Assembly (NCBI GenBank): GCA_947631325.1
Contig: CANRKX010000012.1
Span: 1 to 39,285 of the forward strand
DNA from: an uncultured Clostridia bacterium
GTDB taxonomy: Bacteria > Bacillota > Clostridia > Christensenellales > Borkfalkiaceae
Direction: 5' to 3'
DNA length: 39,285 bases
Shown here: piece after piece, positions 37,794-39,285 of the stretch
How positions within the stretch are numbered: position 1 is the stretch's first letter
Layout of the letters: every line of letters begins with the position of its first letter
Notes under the pieces: model-generated
Told to the model about the DNA's origin: nothing
Database searches by the model: none
What the model saw: only the letters and a program-made list of their open reading frames with translations
Translations under genes and position numbers: made by a program

Positions 37794-39285
37794 ATGATAA
37801 AAACTCTTGCAAAAAGCATCAGAGAGTATAAACTTCCCGCGATACTGTCACCCATATTCGTGTCGCTTGAAGTTATACTCGAGTGTCTTTTACCCTTTGT
37901 AATTGCAGAGCTTGTCGGTTCGATTAAGCGCGGCGTCGTTATGTGGGGCGAGTGGACGTCATGGCAGGCTTTGGGGGTGGGGCAATATGCGCTCATCCTC
38001 GTCGTCATGGCTCTCTCGTCGCTTTTATGCGGCGCGCTTGCGGGCGCATTCTGTTCAAAGGCGTCGGCGGGATTTGCAAAAAATCTCCGCAAAGACATGT
38101 ACTATAAAGTTCAGGACTTCTCGTTTGAGAATATCGACAAGTTCTCGACCTCTTCGCTCGTCACGCGAATGACTACCGATATAACCAACGTTCAGCTCGC
38201 CTATATGATGATAATAAGGGTAGCCGTCAGAAGCCCCTTGATGATGATTTTCTCGGCGGTGATGGCGTTCGTCATGGGCGGCAATCTCGCGTGGATATTC
38301 GTCGGCGTAATCTTTCCGCTTGCATTTATTCTGTTTCTGATAATGTGGAAAACGCTGCCCCTATTCAGACGTCTCTTCAAAAAATACGATAACCTCAACG
38401 AGTCCGTGCAGGAGAACGTCAAAGGCATAAGGGTGGTCAAATCCTATGTGAGAGAGGAGTACGAAAAGGAGAAGTTCGACAAGGCGGCAACCGACTTGCA
38501 GCGCGACTTCACGAGGGCGGAACGCATACTTGCATGGAACAACCCCGTTATGCAGTTTTTCTTCTACGGCGTGCTGTCGAGCGTGCTCTTTATAGGTTCA
38601 TATTTAATCCTCGATAACGTCTCCGTCGGCTTCGGCGCAACCCTCAATTCGGAGTCCATTTCCCAGCTTATCGTGTACGGCATGCAGATACTCATGTCGC
38701 TCATGATGTTCTCGATGATATTCGCAATGATAACCATGTCGATTGAAAGCGGCAGGCGAATTTGCGAAGTTCTGAATGAAGAGAGCACCTTAAAGAGCCC
38801 CGAAAACGCAATTCATGAGGTTAAAGACGGCTCTGTCGATTTTGACGACGTAAACTTTAAATATTCAAAGACTGCCGAAAAATATGTGCTTGAAGATATC
38901 AATTTACACATAAAATCGGGCGAGACGATAGGAATTATCGGCGGCACGGGCTCTTCAAAGACCTCGCTCGTCAACCTCATTTCTCGCCTTTACGACGTCA
39001 CCGAAGGCTGTGTTAAAGTGGGCGGAGTAGACGTTCGAGAGTACGATTTGGAGTCGCTCAGAAATCAAGTTTCCGTAGTCTTGCAGAAGAACGAGCTGTT
39101 CTCGGGCACTATTAAGGAAAACCTGCGTTGGGGCGACGAGAACGCCACCGACGAGGAGATAATCGAGGCTTGCAAGCTCGCGCAGGCGGACGAATTTATC
39201 AACAGCTTCCCCGATAAATACGATACATATATCGAGCAGGGGGGCACCAACGTCTCGGGCGGGCAGAAGCAGAGACTTTGCATAG
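37794..39285 (+). CDS. ABC exporter half-transporter, 3' end cut by window
   Basis: The first 497 codons are present and the frame is open to the window end, which is why the ORF track lacks it. It starts MIKTLAKSIREYKLPAIL. The six-helix exporter domain covers about 1-330. The ATPase domain shows Walker A GGTGSSKTSL (near 383), in which the Gly before the Lys is Ser, then the Q-loop VLQKNELFSGT and the signature VSGGQKQR just before the cut. It is a paralogue of the 4886 gene and probably the first of another heterodimeric pair. Walker B and the partner lie outside the window. Confidence 0.92.
   Translation, partial: MIKTLAKSIREYKLPAILSPIFVSLEVILECLLPFVIAELVGSIKRGVVMWGEWTSWQALGVGQYALILVVMALSSLLCGALAGAFCSKASAGFAKNLRKDMYYKVQDFSFENIDKFSTSSLVTRMTTDITNVQLAYMMIIRVAVRSPLMMIFSAVMAFVMGGNLAWIFVGVIFPLAFILFLIMWKTLPLFRRLFKKYDNLNESVQENVKGIRVVKSYVREEYEKEKFDKAATDLQRDFTRAERILAWNNPVMQFFFYGVLSSVLFIGSYLILDNVSVGFGATLNSESISQLIVYGMQILMSLMMFSMIFAMITMSIESGRRICEVLNEESTLKSPENAIHEVKDGSVDFDDVNFKYSKTAEKYVLEDINLHIKSGETIGIIGGTGSSKTSLVNLISRLYDVTEGCVKVGGVDVREYDLESLRNQVSVVLQKNELFSGTIKENLRWGDENATDEEIIEACKLAQADEFINSFPDKYDTYIEQGGTNVSGGQKQRLCI

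Overview
The window reads as chromosome of an anaerobic, fermentative, Gram-positive bacterium of the class Clostridia from a lineage that carries sporulation control. Supporting evidence is an unmistakable spo0A, DUF4364 and TSCPD-domain proteins, NfnAB, a fused AdhE, NADP-glutamate dehydrogenase, tryptophanase, an ECF-type vitamin transporter, strong AGGAGG ribosome sites and sigma-A promoters. The species cannot be named from the sequence. No rRNA, CRISPR array, phage or transposase gene was found. Apart from the repeats and the small toxin-like locus, the gene content looks like core chromosome.

Layout, left half. The window opens inside the 3' end of RNase P RNA (rnpB) and its terminator. 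Next come an ABC-2 export pair, an M29 aminopeptidase, and on the minus strand an rRNA methyltransferase. A heterodimeric ABC exporter (two genes) and an ABC-F ATPase follow. spo0A has its own promoter and a TTG start. After it come tRNA-Leu(CAG), a dispersed repeat, a 54-aa zinc-ribbon protein missed by the ORF track, an XRE membrane regulator, a minus-strand acetyltransferase/lipoprotein pair, adhE, and an APH-fold kinase.

Layout, middle. A small PriA-like protein leads the nfnA-nfnB operon, which makes the electron-bifurcating transhydrogenase. A TetR regulator is divergent from two membrane proteins. A TSCPD/DUF4364 pair follows, then an unknown protein overlapping a NUDIX hydrolase, and a 71-aa Gly/Cys-tailed membrane peptide. 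An ECF S-component is followed by coaX and hom (the last two overlap), then tRNA-Ser(GGA) and gdhA.

Layout, right part. At 30.26-30.65 kb there is a compact locus that looks like a type I toxin-antitoxin or regulated-peptide module. It has a 38-aa ORF, 5' and 3' arms that can pair over about 230 nt, an antisense promoter with an antisense terminator, and an anti-Shine-Dalgarno sequence in the leader. A 1,523-aa surface protein with Cys-repeat modules follows; it is flanked by inverted copies of a dispersed palindromic repeat and has a sharp internal base-composition break. Tryptophanase and the start of another ABC exporter close the window.

Functionally, the metabolic genes describe amino-acid and sugar fermentation. 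AdhE disposes of reductant as ethanol, NfnAB balances ferredoxin, NADH and NADPH, GdhA links to ammonia assimilation, TnaA degrades tryptophan to indole, pyruvate and ammonia, and an ECF transporter beside CoaX suggests pantothenate salvage for CoA. The most novel signals are the 30.3-kb convergent RNA locus, three genes whose promoters place the start codon at or next to +1 (leaderless), the repeat-flanked mosaic surface gene, and an ABC-F protein with one intact and one decayed composite ATP site.
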